From: Serratia nevei
GTDB taxonomy: Bacteria > Pseudomonadota > Gammaproteobacteria > Enterobacterales > Enterobacteriaceae
Length of the DNA stretch: 64,000 bases
Assembly: GCF_037948395.1 (NCBI RefSeq)
Contig: NZ_CP149940.1
Coordinates: 3,782,001 to 3,846,000, forward strand
Direction of reading: 5' to 3'
Below, piece after piece: positions 8,076 to 16,921 of the stretch; position 1 is the stretch's first letter, and each line of letters begins with the position of its first letter. The translations under genes were made by a program, and so were the position numbers. The notes under the pieces were generated by a model, which had not been told where the DNA came from, did not search any database, and saw only the letters and a list, made by a program, of their open reading frames with translations.

Positions 8076-9083
8076 ATGACCCTATCCTTACGCCAGCTGT
8101 TCATTGCATTTATCGCCACTTCCAGCCTGCTGCTCAGCGGCTGCGGCCCGGACGACAAGAGCGACGGGCAGAAACCGTCCGCCCCCGCCGCCGACAGCAG
8201 TTGGCCGCGCACCATCGACAGCGCCAAAGGGAAGTTCACGCTGGAAAAACCGCCGCAGCGCATCGTGTCCACCAGCGTCACCATCACCGGCACGCTGCTG
8301 GCTATCGACGCCCCGGTGGTCGCCAGCGGCGCCACCAGCCCGAACCCTCTGGTGGCCGATAAACAAGGCTTCTTTACCCAGTGGAGCGAGGTAGCCAAAC
8401 AGCGCCACGTCGAGCGATTGTATCAGGTGGAGCCCAATGCCGAAGCCGTCGCCGCCGCCGCGCCGGATTTGATCGTCGTCGCCGCAACCGGCGGGGATTC
8501 GGCGTTGAAACTGTATGATCAGCTGTCCGCCATTGCGCCGACGCTGGTGCTCGATTATGGCGACAAAAGCTGGCAACAGCTGGCCAGCGAGCTCGGCGAG
8601 ATCACCGGCCATGAAGCCGGCGCCAAACAGGCGGAAGATCGTTTCGAACAGCGCGTGGAGCAAGTGAAGCAGGCGATCGCGCTGCCGCCGCAGCCGACCA
8701 CCCCGCTGGTGTATGCCGACAACGGCCGCGAGGCCATGCTGTGGACACCGGGGTCAGCCCAGGGCAAACTGCTGACCCAGCTCGGCTTCCAACTGGCCAC
8801 CCCGCCGGAAAGCGCCAAAGGCAATGCCAGCATGGGTAAACGCCATGACATCATCCAGATCTCCGGCGAAAAAATGGCCGAGGGCCTGAACGGCAAGACG
8901 CTGATCCTGTTCGCCACCAACGAGCGTAAAGTGCAAGAGGTGCTGACCAACCCGTTCCTCAAACATCTGGAGCCGGTGGAACAGCGGCACGTCTACGCCG
9001 TCGGCAACGACACTTTCCGTCTCGATTACTACAGCGCCACCAACATGCTGAACCAAATCGAACGGCTGTTCAAAAAGCCCTGA
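8076..9083 (+). CDS. fepB: Ferric enterobactin ABC transporter, substrate-binding protein
   Basis: 335 residues. The N-terminus has a signal peptide ending in a lipobox (LLLSGC, Cys near 24), so it may be lipid-anchored in the inner membrane. A periplasmic-binding fold for siderophores follows (FTLEKPPQRIVSTSVTITGTLLAIDAPVVASGA), with the FepB-like features VYQVEPNAEAVAAAAPDLI and DTFRLDYYSATNML. It binds ferric catecholate siderophore and hands it to FepDG. The gene is on the same strand as fepDGC but separated from fepD by a strong hairpin at 9091-9120, so it is probably a separate unit, whereas in E. coli fepB is divergent from fepDGC. Confidence 0.9.
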   Translation: MTLSLRQLFIAFIATSSLLLSGCGPDDKSDGQKPSAPAADSSWPRTIDSAKGKFTLEKPPQRIVSTSVTITGTLLAIDAPVVASGATSPNPLVADKQGFFTQWSEVAKQRHVERLYQVEPNAEAVAAAAPDLIVVAATGGDSALKLYDQLSAIAPTLVLDYGDKSWQQLASELGEITGHEAGAKQAEDRFEQRVEQVKQAIALPPQPTTPLVYADNGREAMLWTPGSAQGKLLTQLGFQLATPPESAKGNASMGKRHDIIQISGEKMAEGLNGKTLILFATNERKVQEVLTNPFLKHLEPVEQRHVYAVGNDTFRLDYYSATNMLNQIERLFKKP

Positions 9084-9090
9084 ACCACGC

Positions 9091-9120
9091 CGTCGGCAGG
9101 CCAGCCTCCTGCCGACGTTT
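9091..9120 (+). terminator. Hairpin after fepB, probable terminator
   Basis: Perfect 10-bp inverted repeat CGTCGGCAGG / CCTGCCGACG with a 7-nt loop, followed by TTT only, so termination may be incomplete. Confidence 0.6.
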
Positions 9121-9297
9121 GCCATAAACAGGGCAACCGTTCACATTCAATCAATTGAAATATCAATAGTTATTAACATCGTCAACGCACCTGCGCCACC
9201 AACCGGCGGGTGCATGCGGGCGTAAACTCGTGCTACTATTAGCGCCCGCATGAACGCAAATAACAATGAGAATAAAAATCATACAGGAGTTACCGGT

Positions 9298-10353
9298 GTG
9301 AACGTACCCACTCCGACTGAGCGGACGCTTTCGTCCGCACCGCACGCAGCTTACGTCAGTGGCTTCAAACGCATCGCCGGGTTCGGTATCGGCTTGGCGC
9401 TGTTGCTGCTGTGCATCATTGCCAGCCTGATGCTGGGTTCCAAAGCCATCCCCTTCCATACCGTCTGGCTCAGCCTGCAGGGCGCCGCGAGCGGTTCCGA
9501 CAGCACCATCATTCTCAACGCCCGGGTACCCCGCACGCTGGCGGGCATCTTGGCCGGCATGGCGCTCGGCGCCGCCGGCGCGCTGATTCAGGCGTTGACG
9601 CGCAATCCGTTGGCCGATCCCGGCGTGCTCGGCATCAACGCCGGCGCCAGCTTCGCCGTAGTCATCGGCATCATGTTTTTCGGCGCGGCCACCACCGAAA
9701 GCTATATGGCCTACGCCTTCGTCGGTGCCGCCCTCACCACCCTGCTGGTCTACCTGATCGGCACGCTGGCGGGCGGGCGCATCAACCCGGTGCGGCTGAC
9801 GCTGGCCGGCGTGGCGATCGGCGCGGTGTTGCTCGGCATCACCACCGGGCTGTCGCTGATCGATCCACAAACCTTCGACCAACTGCGCTTCTGGCAGGCC
9901 GGCACGCTGGATATCCGCACGCTGTCCACGCTGCCGGTTACCGCCCCCGCCATTTTGCTCGGCTGCCTGCTGACGCTGCTCATCGCCCGGCCGCTGAATA
10001 CCATCGGCATGGGGGAAGACCTGGCTATCGCGCTCGGCGCGCGCGTGGTGCTGACTCAGGTCATCGCGGTGATCGCCATCACGCTGCTGTGCGGTGCGGC
10101 GACCGCCACCGTCGGCCCAATCAGTTTCATCGGCCTGATGGTGCCGCATATCGCCCGCTGGTGGGTCGGCCCCGACCAGCGCTGGATCCTGCCCTACTCC
10201 ATGCTGCTGGCGCCGATTTTACTACTGTGCGCCGACGTGGTCGGCCGTTTGCTGGCGGCCGGTGAGCTGCGCGTTTCCATCGTGGCGGCCTTCATCGGCG
10301 CGCCGGTGCTGATCTGGCTGGTGCGCCGCAAGAAAACGCTGGGGGGGCTGTGA
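9298..10353 (+). CDS. fepD: Ferric enterobactin ABC transporter permease FepD
   Basis: FecCD-family inner-membrane permease with about nine to ten hydrophobic helices; the conserved block RVPRTLAGILAGMALGAAGALIQALTRNPLADPGVLGINAGA is unmistakable. The frame is open from an ATG at 9250 (367 residues), but AGGAG at 9285-9289 lies 8 bases before a GTG at 9298 (351 residues), while the ATG at 9250 has no ribosome site and sits close to a -10-like TACTAT at 9234-9239. I therefore prefer the GTG. It pairs with FepG to form the channel. The stop TGA overlaps the fepG ATG by one base, showing tight coupling. Confidence 0.9.
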   Translation: MNVPTPTERTLSSAPHAAYVSGFKRIAGFGIGLALLLLCIIASLMLGSKAIPFHTVWLSLQGAASGSDSTIILNARVPRTLAGILAGMALGAAGALIQALTRNPLADPGVLGINAGASFAVVIGIMFFGAATTESYMAYAFVGAALTTLLVYLIGTLAGGRINPVRLTLAGVAIGAVLLGITTGLSLIDPQTFDQLRFWQAGTLDIRTLSTLPVTAPAILLGCLLTLLIARPLNTIGMGEDLAIALGARVVLTQVIAVIAITLLCGAATATVGPISFIGLMVPHIARWWVGPDQRWILPYSMLLAPILLLCADVVGRLLAAGELRVSIVAAFIGAPVLIWLVRRKKTLGGL

Positions 10354-11390
10354 TGAGTCTGCCCCACACGTTGCATATCGGCCGCCCGGACGGCGTCATC
10401 AACTGGCGTATGCCGCTGCGCCTGCTGCTGGTCAATCTTTCGCTGCTGGCGTTGTGCCTGGCGATGGCGGTTGCCGCGCTGTGCTACGGCACGCTGCAGC
10501 TTTCGCTGGAACAGGTCTTTGCCGCGCTCAGCGGCGAGGCGCCGAAAAATCTGGTCACCGTGGTTACCCAATGGCGCTTGCCGCGTATCGCCATGGCGCT
10601 GCTGTTAGGCGGCGCACTCGGCATGAGCGGCGCCATCTTCCAGTCGATTATCCGCAACCCGCTCGGCAGCCCGGACGTGATTGGCTTTAACATGGGGGCT
10701 TACACCGGCGCGCTGATCGCCATCACCCTGTTCAACGGCGGCTATTACTACATCGCCGGCGGTGCGCTGGCCGGCGGCATTCTCTCCGCGCTTGCCATCT
10801 ACCTGCTGGCCTGGCGCCAGGGCATCGCCGGCTTCCGGCTGATCATCGTCGGCATCGCCATCAGCGCGGTGCTGGTCTCCACCAATACCTGGCTGATCAT
10901 CACCGCCTCGCTAGAGCGCGCCATGGACGCCGCCATGTGGCAGGCCGGTTCACTCAACGGCATGACCTGGCAGAAAGCCCAGCCCGCTACGGCATTCATC
11001 GTGTTGGCGGCCGCGGCCGCGCTGCTGATGGGCAAACGGCTGCAGCTGCTGGAAATGGGCGACGACACGGCGCGCGCACTGGGCGTGAACGCCGAAGGCA
11101 GCCGGCTGTGGCTGATGCTGTTCGGCGTCACCCTCACCGCCGCCGTCACCGCCACCGCCGGGCCGATTTCCTTTATCGCGCTGGCGGCGCCGCAGATCGC
11201 CCGCCGCCTGGCCGGACAATCCTCGGTCACCCTGACGTCCTCGGCGCTGATGGGCGCGACGCTGCTGCTCGGCGCCGACGTGGTGTCCCAACATCTTTTT
11301 GCGCCGATCCAACTGCCGGTCGGGGTCGTGACCGTCTGCATCGGCGGCCTGTACCTGATTTGGCTGCTCATCCGTGAGGCCCGCAGATAA
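10353..11390 (+). CDS. fepG: Ferric enterobactin ABC transporter permease FepG
   Basis: 345 residues from ATG 10353, one base overlapping fepD; a GTG at 10350 is an alternative. Second FecCD-type permease: WRLPRIAMALLLGGALGMSGAIFQSIIRNPLGSPDVIGFNMGAYTGA is the conserved domain start, and GPISFIALAAPQIARRL is the EAA-like loop that contacts the ATPase. It forms a heterodimer with FepD to move ferric enterobactin across the inner membrane. Third gene of the fep group; its stop overlaps the fepC start by one base. Confidence 0.93.
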   Translation: MSLPHTLHIGRPDGVINWRMPLRLLLVNLSLLALCLAMAVAALCYGTLQLSLEQVFAALSGEAPKNLVTVVTQWRLPRIAMALLLGGALGMSGAIFQSIIRNPLGSPDVIGFNMGAYTGALIAITLFNGGYYYIAGGALAGGILSALAIYLLAWRQGIAGFRLIIVGIAISAVLVSTNTWLIITASLERAMDAAMWQAGSLNGMTWQKAQPATAFIVLAAAAALLMGKRLQLLEMGDDTARALGVNAEGSRLWLMLFGVTLTAAVTATAGPISFIALAAPQIARRLAGQSSVTLTSSALMGATLLLGADVVSQHLFAPIQLPVGVVTVCIGGLYLIWLLIREARR

Positions 11391-12214
11391 TGAAAAGTGA
11401 TAACGCCATGAGCCACCGCCTGCACGCCTCGCACCTGAAGCTGGGCTACGACAATAAAATCATCGCTGACGATCTGAGCGTGGCGATCCCCGACGGTGCC
11501 TTCACGGTGATCGTCGGGCCGAACGCCTGCGGCAAATCGACGCTGCTGCGCGCCCTGTGCCGTCTGCTGAAACCCAGCGCCGGCGAGGTGATGCTGGACG
11601 GCAAAAACATCAGCAGCTTCGCCACCAAGGCGCTGGCGCGCGAGCTTGGGCTGCTGCCGCAAACTTCGATCGCACCGGACAGCATTACCGTGGCGGACCT
11701 GGTATCGCGCGGCCGCTATCCGCACCAGAGCCTGCTGAAACAGTGGACGCAGGCCGACAAACAGGCGGTGGAAGCCGCCATGGCGGCCACCAACGTCAGC
11801 CAGTTGGCGGACCGCAGCGTCGACGAGCTGTCCGGCGGGCAGCGCCAGCGCGTTTGGGTGGCGATGGCGTTGGCGCAGCAAACGCCGCTGCTGCTGCTGG
11901 ATGAACCGACCACCTATCTGGACATCGCGCACCAAATCGAGCTGCTGGATCTGTTCCGCCAGCTCAACCGCGAGCACGGCCAAACCCTCATCGCGGTGCT
12001 GCACGATCTCAACCACGCCTGCCGCTATGCCGATCACATCATCGCCATGCGCGACGGCAAGATCGTGGCGGAGGGGAACCCGGCGGAAATCATCACCGCC
12101 GAGCTGGTGGAACGGGTGTTCGGCATGCCGTGCATGATCATCGACGATCCACTGTCCCACACGCCGCTGGTGATCCCGCGCGGCCGCTACCACTGCGACG
12201 CGCCGCAGGCATGA
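11390..12214 (+). CDS. fepC: Ferric enterobactin ABC transporter ATPase FepC
   Basis: 274 residues, close to E. coli FepC (271). Walker A is GPNACGKST near residue 43 (the usual Gly is Ala here), the ABC signature is LSGGQRQRVW, Walker B is LLLLDEPTTYLDI, and the switch His lies in VLHDLNHACRYADHI. It powers FepDG from the cytoplasm. The start ATG overlaps the fepG stop; a second in-frame ATG (MSHRLHAS) lies 18 bases downstream. It is the last gene of fepDGC and is followed by a strong terminator. Confidence 0.94.
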   Translation: MKSDNAMSHRLHASHLKLGYDNKIIADDLSVAIPDGAFTVIVGPNACGKSTLLRALCRLLKPSAGEVMLDGKNISSFATKALARELGLLPQTSIAPDSITVADLVSRGRYPHQSLLKQWTQADKQAVEAAMAATNVSQLADRSVDELSGGQRQRVWVAMALAQQTPLLLLDEPTTYLDIAHQIELLDLFRQLNREHGQTLIAVLHDLNHACRYADHIIAMRDGKIVAEGNPAEIITAELVERVFGMPCMIIDDPLSHTPLVIPRGRYHCDAPQA

Positions 12215-12241
12215 AAAAGGCCGGGTTACCCCGGCCTTTTC
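12214..12241. terminator. Bidirectional terminator between fepC and the DppA-like gene
   Basis: GGCCGGG/CCCGGCC stem with A5 on the left and T4 on the right, between convergent genes. Confidence 0.85.
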
Positions 12242-12242
12242 G

Positions 12243-13829
12243 TTACTTCTCCAGCGACACCTGCTTGAAGATGTGTTTGCCGAACGGGTCTATCTCGTAG
12301 CCTTTCACTTCCTTGCGCACCGGTTCGAAGATGGTCGAGTGCGCGATCATCAGCGCCGGCATCTGATCGTGCATCATCACCTGCGCCTGCTGGTACATCG
12401 CCACCCGCTTGGCGTGATCGTTCTCCTCGCGCGCCTGCAGGATCAGCTGGTCGAACGGTTTGTAGCACCATTTCGCCGAGTTGGAGCCGCCGAGCGAAGC
12501 GCAGGTGAACAGCGGGCCGAAGAAGTTGTCCGGATCGCCGTTGGCGGTGGTCCAGCCCATCAGCGCCGTCTGGTGCTCGCCGTTTTTAATCCGCTGCAAA
12601 TATTCGCCCCATTCGAAGGTGACGATTTTGGCGCGCACGCCGATCTTGGCCCAGTCGGCCTGGATCATCTCCGCCATGCGCTTGGCGTTGGGGTTATAGG
12701 GTCGCTGCACCGGCATCGCCCACAGATCGATGTCAAACCCCTGCCCCAGCCCGGCTTCCTGCAACAGCTGCTTCGCCCGCTCCGGCGAATACGGGTAGTC
12801 TTCAAGCTGCGCGTTGCTGCCCCACTGGGTCGGCGGCAGCAGGTTCTTGGCCGGCTGGCCGGCGCCGTGGAACACCGCCTCGATGATCGCCGGCTTGTTG
12901 ACCGCCAGCGCCAACGCCTGGCGTACCTTGACGTTATCCAACGGTTTTTTCTGGGTATTAAACGCCAGGAAGCCGATATTCAAGCCGGATTTTTCCATCA
13001 CCTGAAGGTTGCCGTCCTGCCGCATGCGCGCCAGATCCGCCGGGTTGGGGAACGGCATCACCTGGCACTCGTTCTTTTGCAGCTTGGCGTAACGCACCGT
13101 CGCATCCGGCGTGATCGAAAACACCAGCCGATCGATCTTCGGTTTGCCTTCCCAGTAGCGGTCGAACGCCTTGTACAGGATTTTCGCGTCCTTCTGGTAC
13201 TGCACCAGCTGGAACGGCCCGGTGCCTATCGGATCGTTGTCCACCCGCTGCGGCGCACCGGCCTTCAGCATCGCGTCGGCATATTCCGCCGAAAAAATAG
13301 TGGCGAAGTACATGCCCAGATCGGCGACGAACGGCGCCTCGGCGCGGGAGAGCTCAAAGCGCACGGTGTGATCGTCCACCTTGACGATCCGGTCGATCAG
13401 CGTGCCGAACTCCATCGACTCGAAGTTGGTGTAGGCGCCGTTGGAGACCTTGTGATACGGGTTGTTGGCGTCCTTTTGTCGCATAAACGAGAAGATGACG
13501 TCATCGGCGTTGAAATCGCGGGTAGGCGTGAAATATTTATTGCTCTGGAATGCCACGCCCTTGCGCAGGTGGAAGGTATAGCGCTTGCCGTCCTCGCTCA
13601 CTTCCCAGCTTTCCGCCAGGCTGGGTTGCAGCTCGACGGTACCGGGTTTGAAGTCCACCAGCCGGTTGTAGATCGCCGCCGAACTGGCGTCCACCGTGGT
13701 GCCGGAGGTGAACAGCTGCGGGTTGAAGCCTTCCGGCGAGCCTTCGGAACAGTAGACCAGCGTATTGGCCCGCGCGCCGCCGGCAATCACCAACGCCAGC
13801 AGCCCGATCGTTATTGCTTTTCTTTTCAT
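12243..13829 (-). CDS. Periplasmic peptide-binding protein, DppA-type (SBP family 5)
   Basis: The start was placed at 13829 (MKRKAITIGLLALVIAGGARA is a clean signal peptide, GGGGAT just upstream); the open frame extends 35 codons further without signal-peptide logic. The result is 528 residues, the usual DppA length. It matches E. coli DppA closely by memory: TLVYCSEGSPEGFNPQLFTSG right after the signal peptide, NADDVIFSFMRQKDANNPYHKVS, KNECQVMPFPNPADLARM, and HSTIFEPVRKEVKGY at the end. DppA delivers dipeptides (in E. coli also heme) to DppBC. Here no dppBCDF genes adjoin it, so it is an orphan binding protein, presumably sharing a permease encoded elsewhere. Its position next to fepC may be chance. 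Confidence 0.88.
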   Translation of the reverse strand: MKRKAITIGLLALVIAGGARANTLVYCSEGSPEGFNPQLFTSGTTVDASSAAIYNRLVDFKPGTVELQPSLAESWEVSEDGKRYTFHLRKGVAFQSNKYFTPTRDFNADDVIFSFMRQKDANNPYHKVSNGAYTNFESMEFGTLIDRIVKVDDHTVRFELSRAEAPFVADLGMYFATIFSAEYADAMLKAGAPQRVDNDPIGTGPFQLVQYQKDAKILYKAFDRYWEGKPKIDRLVFSITPDATVRYAKLQKNECQVMPFPNPADLARMRQDGNLQVMEKSGLNIGFLAFNTQKKPLDNVKVRQALALAVNKPAIIEAVFHGAGQPAKNLLPPTQWGSNAQLEDYPYSPERAKQLLQEAGLGQGFDIDLWAMPVQRPYNPNAKRMAEMIQADWAKIGVRAKIVTFEWGEYLQRIKNGEHQTALMGWTTANGDPDNFFGPLFTCASLGGSNSAKWCYKPFDQLILQAREENDHAKRVAMYQQAQVMMHDQMPALMIAHSTIFEPVRKEVKGYEIDPFGKHIFKQVSLEK

Positions 13830-13972
13830 TGCGCTATCCCCAGTGGTGAAAAAACAGCCCAACGGATAGCAATAAATCATGCAGTTAGCGAAGTAAAGGA
13901 CAAATTCCGCGCATAAAAACGGGCAGGCGCGCAAGCGGCCTGCCCCGGTGAAACCGCCCGATGATGATGAAA

Positions 13973-15658
13973 TTAAATCATCTGGCTAAAGTTCATCTGC
14001 GCCATCAGCTTATAGTTGTCGGCGTAGTCGACCGGAATGGCCACCACCACCGGCCCCTGGATCGCCATCGCCTTGCGCAGCATCGGCCGCAGATCGTCCA
14101 CCGACTGCACGGCGAAACCGACCGCGCCGCAGGATTCCGCGTAGGCCTTGAAATCAATCGGCCCGAACTCCACGCCGGATTTGCGCTGGTATTTGTTCAC
14201 TTCCTGCATCTCCACCATGTTGTAGGCGTTATCGACCCAGATGACGTGCACGATGTTGTTTTTCAGCCGCACCGCAGTCTCCAGCTCCATACTCGACTGC
14301 ATGAACCCGCCGTCGCCGGAGATAGACACCACTTTATCGCCGGGGCGAACCAGCGCCGCGCCGATGGCCCACGGCAGCGCCACCCCCATGGTTTGCTGGC
14401 CGTTGGAGATCAACAGCTGGCGGGCGCGGAAGCTGTACAGGTAGCGGGCGATCCAGATATGGAAACTGCCCATGTCCACGCACAGGGTTACATCGTCGCT
14501 GACGATGTCCTGCAGCTCCTTGACGATGCGCAGCGGATGGATCGGCATGCCGCCGCGGCGGGCGGCGCGCTCCGCCAGTTCAGTGCGCTGGCGGCCGAGA
14601 TCGGTGAGGATCAGCTCCACCTCCGGCGGCACACAGACCGCCTCAGTGAACGTTTCGGTCATCATGTTCAGCGTGGCGCTGATGTTGCCCACCAGCTCGA
14701 CGTCCGGCCGATAGCAGGTATCGATATCCGCCGGCAGCACGTCGATGTGCACCAGTTTCAGCCGCCCGTGGCTGTTCCACATGCAGGGATCGTATTCGAT
14801 CGGATCATAGCCGACGCTCACCACCAGATCGGCCTTTTGCAACAGCTGATCGGCCGGCTGGTTGTTGAACAGGCCGACGCGGCCGGCGAAACGGGCGAAG
14901 TGGTTGACGTCGATCACCCCCGCCGCCTGATAGGTGCCGACCACCGGCATATGGGTGCGATACAGCAGATGGCGCACCGCCTCGCTGTTCTCCGGCCGGC
15001 TGGCCTGCAGGCCGAGCAGCAATACCGGGCATTTGGCCTGGCGGATCAGTTTCACCGCCGCCTGAATGTCGTCCGCCGCGGCGGCCCCCATGCGCGGCAA
15101 GCGGCAGCCGGCCAGCACCGGCGCGCTGACCGGTTCATTGACGATATCCATCGGCAGGCTGACGAACGATGCCCCCGGCCGGCCGAACTCGGCGCGGCGA
15201 AAGGCGTTGGCGATCACTTCGGAAATCGCCGAACCGGCATGCACTTCGGCGCAATACTTGGTCACCGGCCGGAACATGCTGACGGTATCCATGCTCTGGT
15301 GCGTCTGCTTCAGGCTGTCGGCGCGCTTCACCGCCCCGCCGAAGGCCACCACCGCGTCCCCTTCCGAAGTGGCGGTGGCCAGCCCGGTGATCAGGTTGGA
15401 ACTGCCCGGCCCGGAGGTGACCAGCGCCACCCCGGCCTTACCGGTCAAGCGGCCGACCGCCGCCGCCATAAAGGCCGCGTTGGCCTCATGCCGCACCACC
15501 ACCGTTTCAATCGATGGCGCGTCCTCCAGCGAGTCGAACACCCGGTCGATCTTGGCGCCCGGAATGCCGAAAACGTGTTTGACGCCCTGCGCTTCCAGGT
15601 TTTTCACCACCAAATCGGCGCCGCATTGCCAGTCATTGCCTGTTTTTTCCTGTGCCAT
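13973..15658 (-). CDS. budB: Acetolactate synthase, catabolic (acetoin pathway)
   Basis: 561 residues. Joins two pyruvates to alpha-acetolactate with thiamine diphosphate. Visible are [15 protein letters not shown], the Glu-containing [20 protein letters not shown] motif (cofactor-activating Glu), [16 protein letters not shown], and the ThDP/Mg motif [18 protein letters not shown]...NN. Length, wording and the adjacent decarboxylase gene point to the catabolic, FAD-independent AlsS/BudB type rather than an IlvB-type biosynthetic subunit. The ribosome site is AGGAGG. It lies 32 bp behind budA in the same operon. In S. marcescens literature the pair is also called slaA/slaB. Products lead to acetoin and 2,3-butanediol, limiting acid build-up. 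Confidence 0.95.
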   Translation of the reverse strand: MAQEKTGNDWQCGADLVVKNLEAQGVKHVFGIPGAKIDRVFDSLEDAPSIETVVVRHEANAAFMAAAVGRLTGKAGVALVTSGPGSSNLITGLATATSEGDAVVAFGGAVKRADSLKQTHQSMDTVSMFRPVTKYCAEVHAGSAISEVIANAFRRAEFGRPGASFVSLPMDIVNEPVSAPVLAGCRLPRMGAAAADDIQAAVKLIRQAKCPVLLLGLQASRPENSEAVRHLLYRTHMPVVGTYQAAGVIDVNHFARFAGRVGLFNNQPADQLLQKADLVVSVGYDPIEYDPCMWNSHGRLKLVHIDVLPADIDTCYRPDVELVGNISATLNMMTETFTEAVCVPPEVELILTDLGRQRTELAERAARRGGMPIHPLRIVKELQDIVSDDVTLCVDMGSFHIWIARYLYSFRARQLLISNGQQTMGVALPWAIGAALVRPGDKVVSISGDGGFMQSSMELETAVRLKNNIVHVIWVDNAYNMVEMQEVNKYQRKSGVEFGPIDFKAYAESCGAVGFAVQSVDDLRPMLRKAMAIQGPVVVAIPVDYADNYKLMAQMNFSQMI

Positions 15659-15690
15659 GGTTCCACCTCCTAAGAAAACGATCGCCGGGG

Positions 15691-16470
15691 TTAGCCCTCG
15701 GCGGAACGAATCGCGCGATCCAAATCCTCTGGGCAGAGGTTGGCGCGCAAGAAATCCGCATCATGCGGTAACTGAAGATTGAGACGCGTGATGACGCCGA
15801 ACTGCAGACGGCCATGATCGAGCTGGTAGTCCAGCACGTGGCCGCCGCCGCTGCGGTCATCGGTAACGAAGTGTTCGTGATAGCCGGCCACGCCGATGCC
15901 CTGCATGTAATCCGGCGAGCGGAAACCGACCAGCGTGCCGCGCCGCTGATGGAACGAGAAGGTCGGCTGCTCTTCTATCGCCTCCAGCATCGGGCGGTAG
16001 GGCCGCTCCTGGCGCGGCACGGTACGGGTTTCCACGTGGCTGAACTCGCCGTCGACCCGCACCGCGCAAAACAGGTTCGGCGAGGCGACCTGCTCGTCGA
16101 TGCACTGGTGCAGCTGCGCCTTGGTGATTGGCCGGTCGAATTGCTGGCTGACGCTGGGCTGGAAAAAGGTGACGACGGCGAAGGGGGTTTTCTGTTGCAG
16201 GCCGGCCGGCCGGGCGCTGCCGTCGGCGCGCAGCTGGTGTATTTCCTGATCGAAGGCGATCAGTTCGCCGTCCAGGTGATTGAAGGTGCCAAGGCCGAAA
16301 TCGCCGTGCTTGAGCAGCTCGGCAATGGTGGTCTCCCCCTCGTAAACCCCGTCGATGAGCGCGCTCATCAGCGAGATTTGATAGATTTCGCCCTCCCCGG
16401 CGTTGATCGACTGCCTGGCAAAACCCTGCGCCAAATGGCGCGCACAGGAACACCCGTGTTTTTCGTTCAT
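15691..16470 (-). CDS. budA: Alpha-acetolactate decarboxylase
   Basis: 259 residues from the ATG at 16470, chosen because GGAGGAG lies 6 bases upstream and the N-terminus [13 protein letters not shown] fits the family; the open frame starts 18 codons earlier. It converts alpha-acetolactate to (R)-acetoin and CO2. The zinc ligands are visible as GYHEHF and GGGHVLDY (three His), with a conserved Glu and Arg in the neighbourhood ([10 protein letters not shown]). [41 protein letters not shown] is the typical N-terminal domain. First gene of the budAB operon; transcription starts in the 451-bp region shared with the divergent LysR gene. Confidence 0.95.
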   Translation of the reverse strand: MNEKHGCSCARHLAQGFARQSINAGEGEIYQISLMSALIDGVYEGETTIAELLKHGDFGLGTFNHLDGELIAFDQEIHQLRADGSARPAGLQQKTPFAVVTFFQPSVSQQFDRPITKAQLHQCIDEQVASPNLFCAVRVDGEFSHVETRTVPRQERPYRPMLEAIEEQPTFSFHQRRGTLVGFRSPDYMQGIGVAGYHEHFVTDDRSGGGHVLDYQLDHGRLQFGVITRLNLQLPHDADFLRANLCPEDLDRAIRSAEG

Positions 16471-16921
16471 GACTGACTCCTCCACCAGCGCGGGATCGCG
16501 GTTCCGCGCGTTCAAAAGGCCCACCGACGGTGAGCCAAGATGCCTCCCAAAGCGCGTTCATCAGTTGGAACGATTCAGCCTAAGGCGACAAAAAAACCGG
16601 CACGGCTGGCCGGCCGATAACCAGGTATCAGATCAGAATGAGATAAAGTAAAGGCTTACTAATCATTGAGACTGAACCGGTTATCAAATTGAACGGTTAA
16701 TCTGGTGTTGGAGCGACAATCAACTCCGCAGGCGGCTCGCGCAGCCTGGGAAAAACATCTGCTATTTAGTGCTAAGCGCCGCGAGGTTTATACGTTTTCT
16801 CTCTATACGGCCGGGATAAGGCGGCGTTGAAGCCCGTCGTCAACCCGCAGCCAGAGTAGCCGCCTCGCCGTCGGCAGAGAAGCGGGTATTCATAAGAAAC
16901 GCTTTTGCATATAATGCAAAA
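16471..16921. promoter_or_regulatory. Divergent control region between budA and the LysR gene
   Basis: 451 bases without a gene. Two imperfect direct repeats, TGAACCGGTTATC (16673-16685) and TGAACGGTTAATC (16690-16702), start 17 bp apart and are candidate operators. At the LysR end a palindrome TTTTGCAT-ATA-ATGCAAAA (16903-16921) contains TATAAT at 16910-16915 and abuts the LysR ATG at 16922, which suggests a leaderless transcript. Confidence 0.55.
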
